A DNA stretch of 64,000 nt from Neoconidiobolus thromboides FSU 785 (taxonomy: Eukaryota > Entomophthoromycota > Entomophthoromycetes > Entomophthorales > Neoconidiobolaceae): contig MU626324.1 in NCBI GenBank assembly GCA_025603075.1, positions 40,611-104,610 of the forward strand, written 5' to 3'. The position numbers and the translations under genes are program-made. Below, one piece after another: positions 1 through 13,780 of this stretch. The notes below the pieces were generated by a model. It saw nothing but the letters and a program-made list of their open reading frames with translations, made no database searches and was not told the DNA's origin. Numbering within the stretch: position 1 is the stretch's first letter; every line of letters begins with the position of its first letter.

Positions 1-112
1 AACAAAAACAGTCTTATTATTTTAGTAAAAAAACTAACAAAACATAACTTTCTATTAACTATTTTAATAAATCATTACCCTCCCCTGCTTTCAACTATTG
101 AATTTTCATGCC

Positions 113-1497
113 TTATTTTGTATACTTATTAATAATGTCTACAATTGCTAAATAAGCGCCAAGAATACAACCTACAAGAGCCACAATCAATACTAACAAC
201 ATCCAAAGATATTCCCAATAAGGTCGTCCTTTAAACCCAAATAATTTAACATGACAAATAATAGGAATAATAAACACAACAGCACAATTGGATAAAGCGC
301 CCAAAAGTGACATAAAAAATGGGAAATCAGGTACATAAATAGCAATTAATGATAAGGAGATTAAAGCCACTAATCTTATTACACTACGAATTAAAAATTC
401 ATTAATTTTACTATAATGTTCTCGATCAATATTGAATCGTTTTTCAACTTCCAATGAAAATGCACATAATGTTATTGGTATAACCAATATAACATGTAAA
501 GTTATAGTGGCAGTGGCTATAGTATTGGGCAATTCAGCTGGTAATGATTTCATTATAGGCGATTGTACATGAATACCATAAACATAGTAACCAACAATAC
601 CAATTAAAGCATAAAATAAAAAAATTGTGGTCATTGAAAATCCTAGAACCTTAGTCCAATTTTTTGGTTTTTTCATACTAGCTTCAATATGTGGATAAAC
701 TACATTACCACCAAAAGAAAATGCAATTGTAGCTAACGATACTGGTATTTCAGGCCAATTGACTACCTGTGTTTCATTTAAAGTTTGATTTTTTAAGTCT
801 AATAAACCAGCTACAACAGATACTACAACTACAACAAAGGTAGCTAAAGCTCCAAAAGAAGATAGCCAAGCTACTTCTTTTAAGGTTTTTAATGAAATAT
901 AAGGAATAATAATTACTGCCCCACCAATAGCCGTCCAAACTTCCAATGGTAATTCGGTATAATTATACGTCACTGCTAATTGATAAACATTGATACCCAC
1001 TAACATAACATACAAACAAGAGACTCCTAAGAGTGTTGTATAATGAAATATTTGTACAATAAATTTACCCCATTTTCCAAACGATGCTTCCCCAATTTCT
1101 GGATATGAGTGTAATCTCTCACCTTCTTTACAATATAAACATTCCATCAATAATCGCCCTGTATAAAAGGACATACAAGCTGATAAAGCAAGGAATAAAA
1201 CGGCTATCCAGCCCCCTTGTTTTAAGGCATAGGGGATGCCCAACGTACCAGTACCTGCAACGACGCAAACTACATTGAAATAAGCACCAAAACTCGAACC
1301 AGTACGCGAAAAGCCTTCTTCTCCTTTAATAGTTTGAGTTAAGCTGTTGTTGGAGTCACTATATATATTGGTGATGTCTAAGGAATTTGAGTTAGGGAAG
1401 AAATGTTAGGAAATTATCAAAAGTTTTTACCTTTTTTTACATTATTAGTAGAGAATGTATCTCTTAATTCATAATCATTGTCAACTGTTGTAGACAT
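113..1497 (-). CDS. Vacuolar amino-acid transporter, AVT1/SLC32-like (AAAP family)
   Basis: Two exons on the minus strand, 1497..1431 and 1377..113, give 443 aa. The 53-base intron has a GTAAAA donor and a TTAG acceptor. The ATG at 1497 is chosen because it joins in phase to the long exon. A short hydrophilic N-terminus (about 65 aa) is followed by the family hallmark around GTGTLGIPYALKQGGW and then about ten hydrophobic helices, as expected for the aromatic/neutral amino-acid transporter domain (Aa_trans). A conserved SFGG.VVYPHIE segment lies mid-protein. Family members exchange amino acids for protons across the vacuolar or vesicle membrane; the exact substrate cannot be read from sequence. 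The family call is secure; AVT1-like rather than another AVT subgroup is inference. Confidence 0.85.
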
Positions 1498-3276
1498 TAT
1501 GATACTTCTTTTTTATTGAAAAATTGAAGAAATCTCAAATAAAGTGGTGTTTAATTTGAATTAAAAGTTAATAAACAGAGATTATTAAAATTTGTTTTAT
1601 TTTATTTATGAAAATCTTTGTAATTTTTATCGAGAAGAACTAATTCCTTAATTTAGTAGCTTTAAATTTTACTGATTATTATTTCAATCTTTTGAATGTA
1701 ATATGAGCTATAACGTGACTTGAGAATTAAGGTGTTTTGGTATTATATAAGCGAATATATGAATTTTTTTGAGATAAAAACTATTATGTTGAGAATTTAA
1801 TATTTTAAAATATTTAATATTTTAACAATAAACAATAGTAAGTAATTAGAATCGAGAAGTTATGAGTCATGATTTTAAAAATTTATTCTTTCAAAATAAT
1901 ATGAAATTGGACTATTTTACTGGTAATTAATTATGATACTCCTTTGGTAATTGAGCAATTAACTAGAAATATTTATTAAGTATACTAGATCTTATTCAAA
2001 TAGGATTTAGTAAAGTTTTATTCACTAATATTAGCGAGGTAAGTTCTTAATCTTATTTTTTACTTTGCTAAATTGAATAATATAGAATTAAAGTTTTAAG
2101 AGTTGAATTTTGAAATATTAAAAAAATATAGACAGATAAAGATCTTTTTCCTCCTTTTATTTAATATAAAAAAGCCCATAAATACTTTAACTTATGGTTG
2201 TTTAAAAAAACTCTACAAAAATTAGCTTATAAAAGAGGCCTTATAAATCAATTTAATAACAGGCCCTGTTATCTTTCATAAAATATAAAAATCTAGATAA
2301 TAATAACACCAGACTATATCTTTTTGATGATAGCTTTGTTTTTTATCTGAGCCTTTATTTAAATATTTATATTGTTTAAAAGCTGATAATAACGTATTAG
2401 TAATTCGTTATAAACTATAATATTATATAAAAAGTTTTAAAATATTCTATCAGTTTTATTTTTATAAATGGGGTATTTTTTCCAGTTTCATCACTTTTTC
2501 CTTTCTTTAAGTACTATTTAAGCGGAAAAATTCTTAGTAAAGTTCTTAATATGTCCCCAAATTTTAAATTTAATTTTTTTATATTTTGGCTAACAAATAA
2601 GATAATGATAAGTTAATAACTTTAGCTAAAATAGGCTAATAAGTTTGCTTTTGAAATGCACCTGAATTATTTATTATATAAGTTATCTTTATTATATAAA
2701 TATCAAAATTGTTTTGAAAGTGCATCAAGTTATTTTTGAGGTCACATACTTGAATCTATCTTCAACCTTTGTTTCTTACTACCAAATCTTTATAAGTAAT
2801 GAATAGTAGTTACTGAAAGGGCACTCTTTTTTAATAAGATTTTGTCAAATTAGTTTTTTTAAATTCATTTAAAAAAGCATTTAAAATAATAGTCTTTTTA
2901 AATTTTAATCCAAAATTGTCATTTTTTATTTTAAATTAATATTGTTATGAGGAAAAAAGCTAGGAACTCGAAAATTTAAAATAATAAAGCTCATGTCTAA
3001 TTTTATTATATTCGAAGTTTAAAAGTTTTCAAAATGTTTCTAAAGAATTATAAAAAATTTATTTAAGCTTTTGATTTATCTATGTTATCAAATAATTTAA
3101 AAAAATAAAATCAAAAAATCAATCTTTTGATTTTATATCTACAAAAAAGAAAATAAAACTTTGGAAATTTATTTATATTATTCTTAATATCTCTTCAATA
3201 TAAAAAACAAAAGTTATAAAAACAAGAAGTAAAAAAGGAAAAGGCAATAAAGTTAACTAAAAGAGTACGATTGAAA
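1498..3276. other. Gene-free upstream region between the transporter and ATR
   Basis: AT-rich sequence between two divergently oriented genes, so it should hold both promoters. The only structured element I see is a degenerate copy of the 105-bp repeat at 2466-2562. No open frame looks coding. Confidence 0.6.
2466..2562 (-). mobile_element. 105-bp MITE-like repeat, diverged copy
   Basis: It starts ATGGGGTATTTTTTCC and ends GTCCCCAAAT. The internal core (AAGTACTATTTAAGCGG, then TCTTAGTAAAGTTCTTAA) matches the other copies. The termini are partly decayed. The strand is relative to copies beginning ATATGGGGATGTATTTTT. Confidence 0.75.
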
Positions 3277-6200
3277 ATGGATCCCAAAACAGAAGAAAAT
3301 GAGCGGCTAAATACATTGTATGCTGTGACTAGTTTTTGCAATAAATTACCTACTCAAACAAGTCACGAAGAGGCCAAGGCAGTAGTGATGCAACTAGTAA
3401 AGCTGATACTAAAGCAGCAAGGTGATTTTATTGTTGTTAAATATTAATAAAATTAAACACTTTTTTAGCCACGAATTCTACTAACTTGTTAACGTCTATC
3501 AATCTTATACAATATCTAGTCGTAAATCATGCCAAAAAATTGGTGGATATTGTGATTTATCCAGACTTCAATAATGTGGGCAACAAAGTGGATATAGAGC
3601 CAGATAGCAGGTTTGAGGACAATGAATATGATGAGGATGACTTAACAATCACACCATCACAGAATATCATAATTGAAACTTTCATGACACATAAATTTTT
3701 ACACTCCGAAGACGAAATACCAAACTGTAATGTTGATTACTTAATCACTTATTGTATTTTGAGATTATTTTCTAAAGAAGAGTTAGATAATAAATGTTTG
3801 GAAATATCCAATGAAACATTGAAAAATATTATTAGTGTCTATTATAAAGATTTCGAGTTTACCCATGCCTATATTTATTTTACCCACCTTTGGGCATGTT
3901 TGAAATGTAATCATCTTTATTATTTTTAAGTTTGAGATTAATCTTTTAGGTACTGTTGTGTGTATTTTAAATGAAACGTTCGACCAAGAAAAACTCAAAC
4001 CCCGAGACATATATTCAGCTGAAATCGATAAATTGACAGAGCGTTTTTATAGTGATATACCCCTTAAAAATGCAGTACTTAAGGTAATTTTTTAAATCAG
4101 CTATTTTTATTGAATCTCATCTTTTTAGAAATTCAAATTTTGTCTTCAACCGGAAATAACAAGTATTAAAAATGCATTAGCTTATTTGAAAAGACTTGCT
4201 AAAATTATATTATACATGATGGAGCAATATGAAGGGCTATCAAACTACTGCCCAAGGATGCTTGACTTCTTTATCCAATTGTATCAAGATAGAGATGATA
4301 CTGAAATCTTAGAGGTAATAGTTTGTCAATAATTGCTCACAATGGATTTACTTCTTTATAATAGGTTTTAATCTTAATGAGCAATGTTGACGAATTTGAT
4401 TCATGGGTTCGCCCTTATAGCAAAACTCTACAGCAGAACATTTTTGAATCAGTGCTATTCTATGCCTCTAATTCACTTAGAAACCAAATTACTTTGTAAG
4501 TTTGTTATTTTGTTTATTTATCATACTAAATTTTTGTAAAGAACAGAAAAGGAAAAAGAAAATCTTATAAGGCAGGAAAGAATTTTTAGCAGAGCTCTAC
4601 CTCTTGCTTCACGATCCAGCTATTCCCACGGACAAACTAACTTTCCCAGTACTGATTATTTACATAATCTTGTAACAACTTTTTATCATTCACCTCCTTA
4701 TGATGTTGCCATTCTAGTAAGTTTCGATAGATATATCTAAGCTAATATTAAATTTTTATTAGATATCATTATGCAAGTATTTATGCAAGTATTTAAGTTC
4801 TTTTAGTGATTACCACTTAATTGAAAAGTTAGGATATAACTTTAAATTCCCAACAATTCATTCACAGCTATTTAATTTGATGGGATTAAACCAACTTATT
4901 CAGTATTATTGGAAAGAAGAAGTTTTTGATGGAGAATTTTATTTTGATATTAACCCAGTAAGTTTATTTTTATTATAAAAGCTATTCAATTTTTGACTTT
5001 TTTGTAATAGGATATTTTAGAGCATAACAATGAAGATGGCTATACAGATTCAGAACTAGAAGCTGAAGAAATGGGGTAGCTAAAAGTTTTTGTATTTATT
5101 CAAATAATTAATAGGATTCAATTCATTAGGATTACAAAGAAGTTCAAGATATCACATAACAAAGAAACACTCATCAGTAGCACAAAGCCCCGTAAAATAG
5201 GTAGAGGAAGATTCTCAGTGACAGAAAATCTCGATATAATAGATGAAATGATAATCGATGGTAGCCAGAGAAGTAATTTTGAAGCTACAGTATTGGGCTT
5301 TTTAAGTTTGTCTTTTAAAGCATGCTATCAAAAAATTACTAAAGAGGGTAGTTTGGATTGCAGCGATTTTCTTGCTTTTAGTGAGCTATTCACTACTTTT
5401 GGCACTTCACGTTTTAAAGATTATGCTTTCATCTTGGAAAAGTTCCTTGACCTTGCTATGGATGCCATAAAGCTATGGATTGAAGTAAATTGATCTATGT
5501 GAATGAATAATTATTTAATGAGCTTAACTTTAGGAAATTAGTAATGACATTGAATCTTTTTGCTTAAAAAATGTAGTCAGTTTTATTAGAGATATTTCTA
5601 TCTTAGCTACTATTAATACAAAATACACAGGTAATTTTATTAATACAAAGATACAAAGGATTAATTTTTATAGGAGAAAATGCTATTAAGTTTTATAAGA
5701 TTTTTTCAGCAGTATGGAGCTATGAACTAGAAACTTCTAATATCGACTTTAACATTGAAAATCGAGAAGTAGATTCAAAAATGATTGAAATGCGTGATGA
5801 ATATATTATTGAGCTTGGAAACATATTAGGTGGATACAAAATTGATTTGAGTAAGGTAAAAAATGACCAAACAGTTTATAACTCTATGTTACTTGAAACA
5901 TTAAAAGGCTTTTCTTGCTTGAAAATTGATAATTTCTCCTTTATTAAAGGATATGCTTTATTGGTATCCCTTGCAAAACCAGAGTCAGACGAACTTAACA
6001 TTGAAGCTCGTCGATTAAGCCCCATTTTTATTCAAACTAGTCCCGATAAATCAAAAAAAAAACTTTTCCAAGGGATTTTGGAATTCTTGAAGTAAATTAA
6101 TACATTAAATCTTTACTTTTTTAATCATTGTACACTAGGCCTGTACCTATAGATGATGTTCATAATGCTGACGAGATTAATTATGGTTCAGTTAGAACTT

Positions 6201-9200
6201 TTGGTATGTTATTTTGCGCCTATTCTGGCTTATGCGAAAATCCAAGTAGTGTATTTGATGGTGACTCAAACATTATGTTTTGTAATTTGTGCGATGTTGT
6301 ATCTTCAAATAACCCTCATAGAAATTCTAAGGTAAAAAATACATTAAGTAGGAAGCATCTAATAGATAAGGAGCTCTTAAAAAGTTTTGATTGGAGTGTC
6401 TACTTAACATATCTAGATAGTAGAAATGCTTCTTTAATAAGAGAATTATGTATGAATAGTTTCTATAAAATCATTTCTCATTCCCCATCAATTGATCTTA
6501 GCAAAGACATTCCTGTGATCATCAATGTTTGTTTTAACTTTTTAAAGGATGCTAGTCATAAAGTAAGACATATAGCTAACTTAATATTAGTAAAGACTGT
6601 AGAATCTGAAAATAAGGCTGAGATTAAAGAAATTAATTATCGGATAGTATTTGATAAAATTGAAGCAAGCTTTATTGATTCTAGTAAATTCGCAAGTAGA
6701 AATATTCTTTATTCATTAATAGATGAGCTTGCGTTTAATGCACCCGAATTTATATTAGCTAAAATTATAGATTTACTAATCAAATTACTTATGGACGCTA
6801 ATGTTATAGATGCAGCGATGATCAGTAATCGAATTCAAAATATTGAAAGGAATAAAAAAACTTGTCTTAAAGAGATTTTTGAGCCACTGTGGGATTATTT
6901 GGTTCCGACCATATTAATTGATTTAGAAAAGGGACGTCGTGCTATTAAAAAGTTAGCACATTTAATGGGATTTTATGTTAGTGATTTAGCTCAAATAATA
7001 CATCCCTTTATTTTGCCACAAATTATGTTGAATTGTGATACCAAGAGTTTAGATATTTTGTGTTTGGTTAGTGCTCAAGGCCCAAATGAAAATACAGAAG
7101 TAAATTTAGATTCGACTGAAATTGCTAGGTTGAGGGCTAGTATATGTTTAGCCAATTTAGATAAAATTTTGTCTATTTTACTTCTTGACTTGAAGAATAA
7201 TGATGAGCCTATGAGTTTGTTTCTACAGATTGTATCTGAGGAAGATAAACCTTTTTCACTTGCCAAAGCGATAAAGTACTGCACTGATGATTTGGTAGAA
7301 AATTTAGTGTTTGAGCTCGGAAGTCCAGATAATATAAGGAAGAAAGAAGTAAAGAAAATTTTAAGTTAGCTATATTTTATACTTATTTGATTTAGGCTCT
7401 TGACGCTTTAAGTTTAGTAGCTAATGCTCTAGATGAATCCAACGGTCAAAATGAAGCAAAAAGTGAAGTAAAAGACTTGTTAGCATCAAAATTCATGGGA
7501 TTTGTTTCAAGGTTTAATATCAAATTGATGAATAAAACAGATAATACAATAAACTCTATTCATCTAAAAATGATCACTGGTGTAGATCGAGTCATTTCAA
7601 TAATTGATTCAAGGGTAGATGAGTATGTAACCCAAATACAGGCATTTTTAAGAACTATATTGAGATTTAGAAAGCACCTCACCATTGCTTTAGAAGTTTG
7701 GAAAAATTACATATTTACTCTTGATGAAAGGTCTTTAGCTTTGGTACTAAATGTAGCAGTAGTAACCTTGACAGAGATTTATAGTAAACTTTCAAAAAAG
7801 CAAAAAAGAATCGTAATAGAGATATTGGATGACATATTTAAAAGGTGCTCGGAGGATCGTTCGCTCAATGATTTATCTTTCAAAAAAGAAGATTACTTGA
7901 AATGTATAGGGGAACTTAGTTTACTTCCAGAGAATATTGAAGAGTTCTCAAAGTACAACAAAAAGATTAAAAAACTAAATTCTACAAAAAACATTGAAGA
8001 GCTCGCTAATCTCCTAATCAGTAATACGAATCACCTAAATAGAGTAGGAAGAGAAAGAGCATTAGAGAAGCTTTATGAGTTTCTATGTGATAACCAAGAT
8101 GTGATATCAAGTTGGGCAATCGAAGTTCCAACAAATACAGTTATTGATAATGCTATTAAACAGCTGATGGACATAATTCACAAACATAAAGAGCAAGATG
8201 ATGAAAAAACCAGATATTTAGTTGCTAAATGCTTTGGGGCTATTGGAGCTATTGATCCAAATTGTTTCGAATTTAAACACACACCAAAAAGAAAATTAAT
8301 GTTGTTCGATCCTGATTCTAAAGATTCATGCATGAAACTTGCCGCAGATCTAATAAGTAGTAAATTAGTTGAGTTATACCACAAATCGGAAAATTACTCT
8401 GTTCAAATATCGATATCATACTGTTTGCAGGAGTTAATTTCTTTATGTTCATTTGATGATCCAGATATGGATAGTAAGGAGTATAATACAGATAAAACAA
8501 TATCACCTAGACTTTGGTTTAGCTTTCCACAATCCACAAGAGAAACACTTCAAGCTTTTACGAGAACTAGACTATCAACTTGGCCTTCAACCGCAGAAAA
8601 ACTTGTATATCCTTATTATAGCCCAGGATTAAATTTCCAAACATGGGTCAAGTCATGGACCATGGATCTCATTGATTATATAGAAGGGGAGTATTCTAGT
8701 CAGCTTTTCAAGCCTTGTTATTATTCAGCGAGTAGCTTTATTGACATTTCGCTCTTTTTATTACCATATATTATATTGACATTGATTGTTAGAAACAATA
8801 TAAATATAAAAGTGGGACTTTCAAAGGAATTTAACGCTATTTTAGATATATGGGAAGAAGCCGATAAGTTTAAAGATAAAAAGCTTGATCCACAGCCAAT
8901 CCATTTAATTATTAATATTATTGAAGGCTTGAGTCAAATCAAAATGGATATGGAAATACATTTATTTGAGATGTATAATGGTGTATATGGGGATAGTCTT
9001 GGTATGATTAAAAAAAGTATAGAAAAAGATGAAGCTTATTCTAGGTTAAAGAACTTTATCAAAGATATATCGCCATTCAAATTGGCAAAAGCGGCTATTA
9101 ATTCAAACTGTTATTATGAGGCTTCGAAATATTTAGAGCAATGCATTAAAATTGAAGAAGCTAAAAATAACTCAAATCAGAAAGTACTAGGTGATTTGAA

Positions 9201-12200
9201 TGATGATCTACATTTTGTCTATTCAAAAATAAATGATGAGGATAGTGCAAAGGCAATAATAGATAAATTGGATACCAAAACTATCGAACATAAAGTTCGA
9301 AATTATGAAGCTATTAAAAATTGGTTAGCAGTAGAAACGAGCTATGAAACATTAAGTAGAAGCAATTCGACCAATTTGGAGAATCAGGTTGGTTTTACAA
9401 ATTGTTTGCAAAAATTAGGCTATCATGGGTTAACTAAAAACTATATTCAAGAAATCATTGGGAAGGATCCGGAACGGGAAGCAGATAGTGGATTAATGAG
9501 AGTATTGGATGAATGCTCTTGGAGGGTTTGTAGTTGGGGCGACCCGGATAAGTACTTGAACGATAACACTTTCGATAACGTTGATAAATCCTTAGGCCAA
9601 ACATTACTTTCATTTAAAAAGAATAACGGAAAGGGATTTGATGCTGTCAAACTAGAAAATACATGGATGAAGATGTTACCAGATTTTACAATAACTATGG
9701 ATAAGTCATATACTGATGGCTATGAGTCATTAATGTGGGCTCATATGCTATATGAAGTTGAAGACTTTAACAAGTCTTTAGGTGAAGCAGTTAATAATGA
9801 AGATCAAATTGATATAATAAAAAACAAAGCGGCCAAATGGGATTCAAGGCTAAAGGTGGTAGCCCCAACTTATAAAGCTCAAGAAAAAATATTGAATTTG
9901 CAACGATCATTGGTTACCATGTATACTAGTCTTCCAGCACCGACAACTTATAATACTCAAACTGTAAGGGCCTCGGACAAAATTAAAGAAGCTTTGGCTA
10001 TTAATTTAGTCAAAAGTTCAAAAATTTCAAGAAAAGGAGGATACTACCAAACCTCATTAATTTCTATCCATGAATTCCCAGAATCTGATAATCCCCTTTT
10101 TATCATAGAGAAGGCAAAATGGTATCGAGGTCAAAACGATATACATAGTGCAATGAGAGTTTTGTCCAACAAGCTTAAAACTGATAATGCAGAAAAGGAG
10201 ATTGATTCGAAGCGCTCTAGTAGAAATGGATTTGTTAAAGATGATAAAAATATCTCAGAAATTCGACTTGAATTGATAAAATATCAAATTGAAGCTAATA
10301 CTGAGAGTTATGTAGATATCCTTGGTGAATTGGATAAAGTTATTAAAAGTCAACCACATTGGGATAAAGCCCATTATATATCAGCGCTTTATTATTTAAA
10401 TCAAATGGAAGATGAATTAAATGGGCGTGAAGAAAATATTAAATATGACTCTTTAGTACTTAATCTATCAAATGCTGCGGAGCATACCCTAAAATGTTTG
10501 ATGAGTAGCTCCAAATATATTTATCAATTACTTCCAAGAATTATTACTTATTGGTTGGATTATTGTGACACAACTTCAGTCAAAGAATATAACAAAAAAT
10601 ATGTAGATCTGGTGAATAAATATTTAAAGGGTATGGCTGAAAAACTAAAACCTTACCAATTCTTACCAGTATTGTCTCAATTAATATCAAGAGTATGTGT
10701 AGGATGCAAAGACTTATATAAAATACTTAGTGCTATGATCATAAAGATATTTATAGCATATCCCGATCAAACATTATGGGGATTTTTTAGTTCATTTTTA
10801 TCAGAAGACAAGACTAGAAAAGCGCTTAGTATTAAAATAATTGATAAAAGTTCACAAGAAAATAGTAGAGTAGGGGAAATTTACAAGGAAATGTTGAAGT
10901 TTGAAAGGTTTTTACTTCAACTCAAAAAACTATCTCGAAGCGAAAATCTAAGACCAGGGGCATATAAATTACAAGATGTTATACCTAATTTTGATACTAA
11001 ATATCAATTTACTTCATTGTTAATTCCAATAGAATCTCAACTAAAGTTTACCTTACCAAATGATATGAACACGAATTATGATAATAATTTGAACTTCAAC
11101 CCTTATAATAACAATTTGATTACAATGAATGGATTTGGTTCAAAGTTACTAGTTATGCCATCAATGATGCGTCCCATCAGATTTGAAATTAAAGGAAGTG
11201 ATGGAAATTTATACAGATTTTTATGTAAACCAAAAGATGACTTAAGGAAAGATGCTAGATTAATGGAGTTTTGTAATATATTGAATAAAATGTTTTATAA
11301 AAATCCGGAAAGTCGAATGAGACACATTAATATCAAAACATTCACTGCACTTCCTATTAATAATTCGGTAGGATTGGTTGAATGGGTGAACGATACAGAA
11401 TGTGTTAAGACTATTATTACAAGTGAATTAAATAAGATAGGTATTGGAGGCAATGATTTATACCTTACTTTAAAAAATGTCCTTGATGCCAAATTAGCAA
11501 CTACAAGAGTCAAAAGGATAGATAAGTTTGAGAACAAAGCTAAACCGGCATGTCCACCAGTCTTAATAAATTGGTTTTATAGGCAGTTTCCTAACGCTGA
11601 AGAGTTATATATTGCAAGGAATAAATTTGCACATTCTTTAGCAGCTATGTCAATAGTTGGCTACATTGTCGGCTTAGGTGATAGGCATGGAGAAAATTTG
11701 ATGGTAGATACAAAAAGTGGCCAAGTAATGCATGTGGATTTTTCGTGCCTATTCGAACAAGGGCTTGATTTGAGTGTACCAGAGCTTGTCCCATTTAGAT
11801 TGACTCATAATTTCGAAGCAATTTTAGGACCCTCAGGATGTGAAGGTGCTTTCCGTACAACATGTGAGATTGTATTACAAATCATGACTGATAATAAGCA
11901 GATTTTAACATCCAACTTAACTACCTTTTTACATGACCCGTTGGTTGACTTTAATAAGATCCGTCAACCAGCTGATCCTAGTGCTATTAATTTTATTGAT
12001 GCAATTAGAACTGAAAGAATGAGGTTTTTAGAAGAGAAATCCAAAAAACGGCCTCATCCCCGTTTATCCGAGTTTGCACCTGTAAATTCGCCAATAGCTT
12101 TGTGGGTCCTTAAGAGAATTTCTTATAAATTGGATGGTGGATATGGAACTAATATTAAATTATCCCGAAGTGGTTTAGTGACTAGATTGATTAAAGAAGC

Positions 12201-12255
12201 CACAGACTCAGAGAATTTGTTCTTAATGTATATTGGCTGGGGTAGCGTCTACTAA
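3277..12255 (+). CDS. ATR: ATR/Mec1/Rad3 DNA-damage checkpoint kinase (PIKK)
   Basis: Thirteen exons: 3277..3421, 3469..3906, 3950..4083, 4129..4314, 4365..4495, 4542..4716, 4763..4957, 5011..5075, 5115..5484, 5534..5630, 5674..6091, 6139..7348, 7396..12255. Every junction keeps phase, giving 2807 aa. An N-terminal helical-repeat region is followed by FAT, a PI3K-like kinase and FATC. Visible kinase motifs are CKPKDDLRKD near residue 2465, GLGDRHGEN near 2614-2622 and HVDFSCLFEQG near 2634. The extreme C-terminus LIKEATDSENL..MYIGW is the ATR-type FATC, which separates it from TEL1/ATM, TOR and TRA1. ATR with its partner senses RPA-coated single-stranded DNA in the nucleus and starts the replication/damage checkpoint. 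All 12 introns lie in the first 4.1 kb; the last exon of 4.86 kb is uninterrupted. No missing catalytic residue was seen. Confidence 0.95.
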
Positions 12256-13004
12256 AATTAAGTCAAAATAAAACTATTGATCTTATGTAAGTGAAATTGT
12301 TTGTTTATTTTGTTATAAAATAGGTTCGATTTTAATATCTTTTTACCTTATATCTAACTATACTGTTTGCTAAACATGTGGGGGTATATTTTTTCACTTA
12401 AGAATTTTACTAGTAATTTTTCCACTCAAATGGTACTTAAAAAATGAAAAAAATAATGAAACCAAAAAAAACATCCCCATATAGTGCCCAAAATACTGTC
12501 AATGGCTGTGATGATGAGATTACTGATGGTTACCGTATTTGAACCATTATTAAACAATAAAAGTGTTATTAATGAATCTCCAATCAAAAGTGAGTCCAAA
12601 AAAACCACAAACATATATAATATTATAGGTCGTTAGTCATTTTATTTTCTTTATGAAATATGTTTTTTATAGTTTATTTTAAATCTAAAACTCGGAATTT
12701 TTTCTATGAATATAAAACAAACTAGAAATAAATATAATATTAAAAGGCAGTAATTAATATGGTGATCTCTTATTTAATTTCATTTATTTGGTTGTTTTTG
12801 AATCTATTGAGTGGAAATTTTATTAATAGAGTCTTTAAACAAAAAAAAGATGTGCATGTGTTTTGAGTTAGCTGTATTTTAGTTATGATTCTTTTGAACT
12901 AAAATATGATTTGTAACTTATTTTAAAATATCATTAATATAAAATAGAGAAGTATGAATTTAATAGTAACTGAAATTGAAAGGTATCCCTTGTAGCAAGA
13001 ATAG
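12256..13004. other. Convergent 3' intergenic region with one MITE-like repeat
   Basis: This lies between the ATR stop and the TAF12 stop. It holds the repeat copy at 12376-12483 and otherwise AT-rich sequence with no convincing gene. An open frame on the minus strand (12426-12614) runs through the repeat and is not credible. Confidence 0.6.
12376..12483 (+). mobile_element. 105-bp MITE-like repeat
   Basis: Near full length. It begins ATGTGGGGGTATATTTTTTC and ends ACATCCCCATATA. The core contains TCCACTCAAATGGTACTTAA. It lies about 120 bases beyond the ATR stop codon. Confidence 0.85.
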
Positions 13005-13632
13005 CTATTCCTCTTTTTCGCCTTCAGCATTAAGAGTAGCAGGGATGTTTGAATTGGTGTTTTCTTTATGATTAGTACTATTACTACTATTGTTTAAATT
13101 ATTGTTTTGTGTAGTTGCATTATTTAATGAAGCTTGGATAGCTGCTAATGTGTTTTCTTTTTGTGCTTGTTTACTATTCTTAGCATTATTGATTAAGCCG
13201 ACTTTTCCAATATAACTATTGGAGATATTTGGTTTACGAATAGTCCTGATTTCTTCAGATGCAAATCCTGGTATTCTTATATTCCAATTTCTCTCTGTTT
13301 ATTATTAAATTACTTAATCCTATATTTATTTTTGATTTTATTTACCTAAATGAAGCTGCACGTCTTTTACTTCCAAATTTTGTGTTTTACGGTGCTTGGC
13401 TAATCGACATGCTGTACCTACAACGCTTTCAATAAATTCATCTGCTATTTCTAATAAAATCTATATATAAAAATTAACTGTCTAGCCATTGAAATATTCT
13501 TTTACTTACATCTTCTGCGTCTGGATCCATTCTTTCTAATGGGTTTATTTTGCTAACCAAATCTTGTATTCTACGCTTTGACACCAATTTTGTGTTTTCA
13601 CTCATCCCTATAGTGCGTGGTTTTGGTTGCAT
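13005..13632 (-). CDS. TAF12: TFIID/SAGA subunit TAF12 (histone-fold)
   Basis: Exons 13632..13510, 13460..13346 and 13294..13005 give 175 aa. The histone fold spans roughly residues 21-90: [19 protein letters not shown], then [29 protein letters not shown] and [10 protein letters not shown], all diagnostic of TAF12. The tail is Asn/Ser-rich and probably disordered. TAF12 pairs with TAF4 in TFIID and with ADA1 in SAGA, in the nucleus. The ATG at 13632 is preferred; an in-frame ATG at 13686 would add 18 residues. The gene is divergent from the PIG-X-like gene, with only about 144 bases between starts, so they probably share a promoter. Confidence 0.92.
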
Positions 13633-13750
13633 TGTTAAAAAATGAAAATGAAATTTTACAAAATTAGAAATAAAATGTAATCTCATCTAAAACGATTGGC
13701 TTGAATGCACCAATAAAATAGAAGACGTAATTTTTTTAAAAATAACTTGG

Positions 13751-13780
13751 ATGATGGTTTCTTTCATCGTTTTACTATGA
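13751..13780 (+). promoter_or_regulatory. Short upstream ORF overlapping the PIG-X-like start (ATGA)
   Basis: ATG-ATG at 13751 opens a nine-codon frame (MMVSFIVLL) whose TGA at 13778-13780 overlaps the predicted start ATG at 13777-13779. This could be a translation-reinitiation uORF. It could instead be the true signal-peptide start, with an unrecognised splice or a sequence error. Confidence 0.4.

Noticed and set aside
12426-12614. Minus-strand hydrophobic ORF
   Set aside because: It runs through a repeat copy and AT-rich flank, and has no family or start support.
13747-13776. Upstream TTG start for the PIG-X-like protein
   Set aside because: The ten extra residues add no signal peptide; the in-frame ATG at 13777 is the simpler start, though still uncertain.
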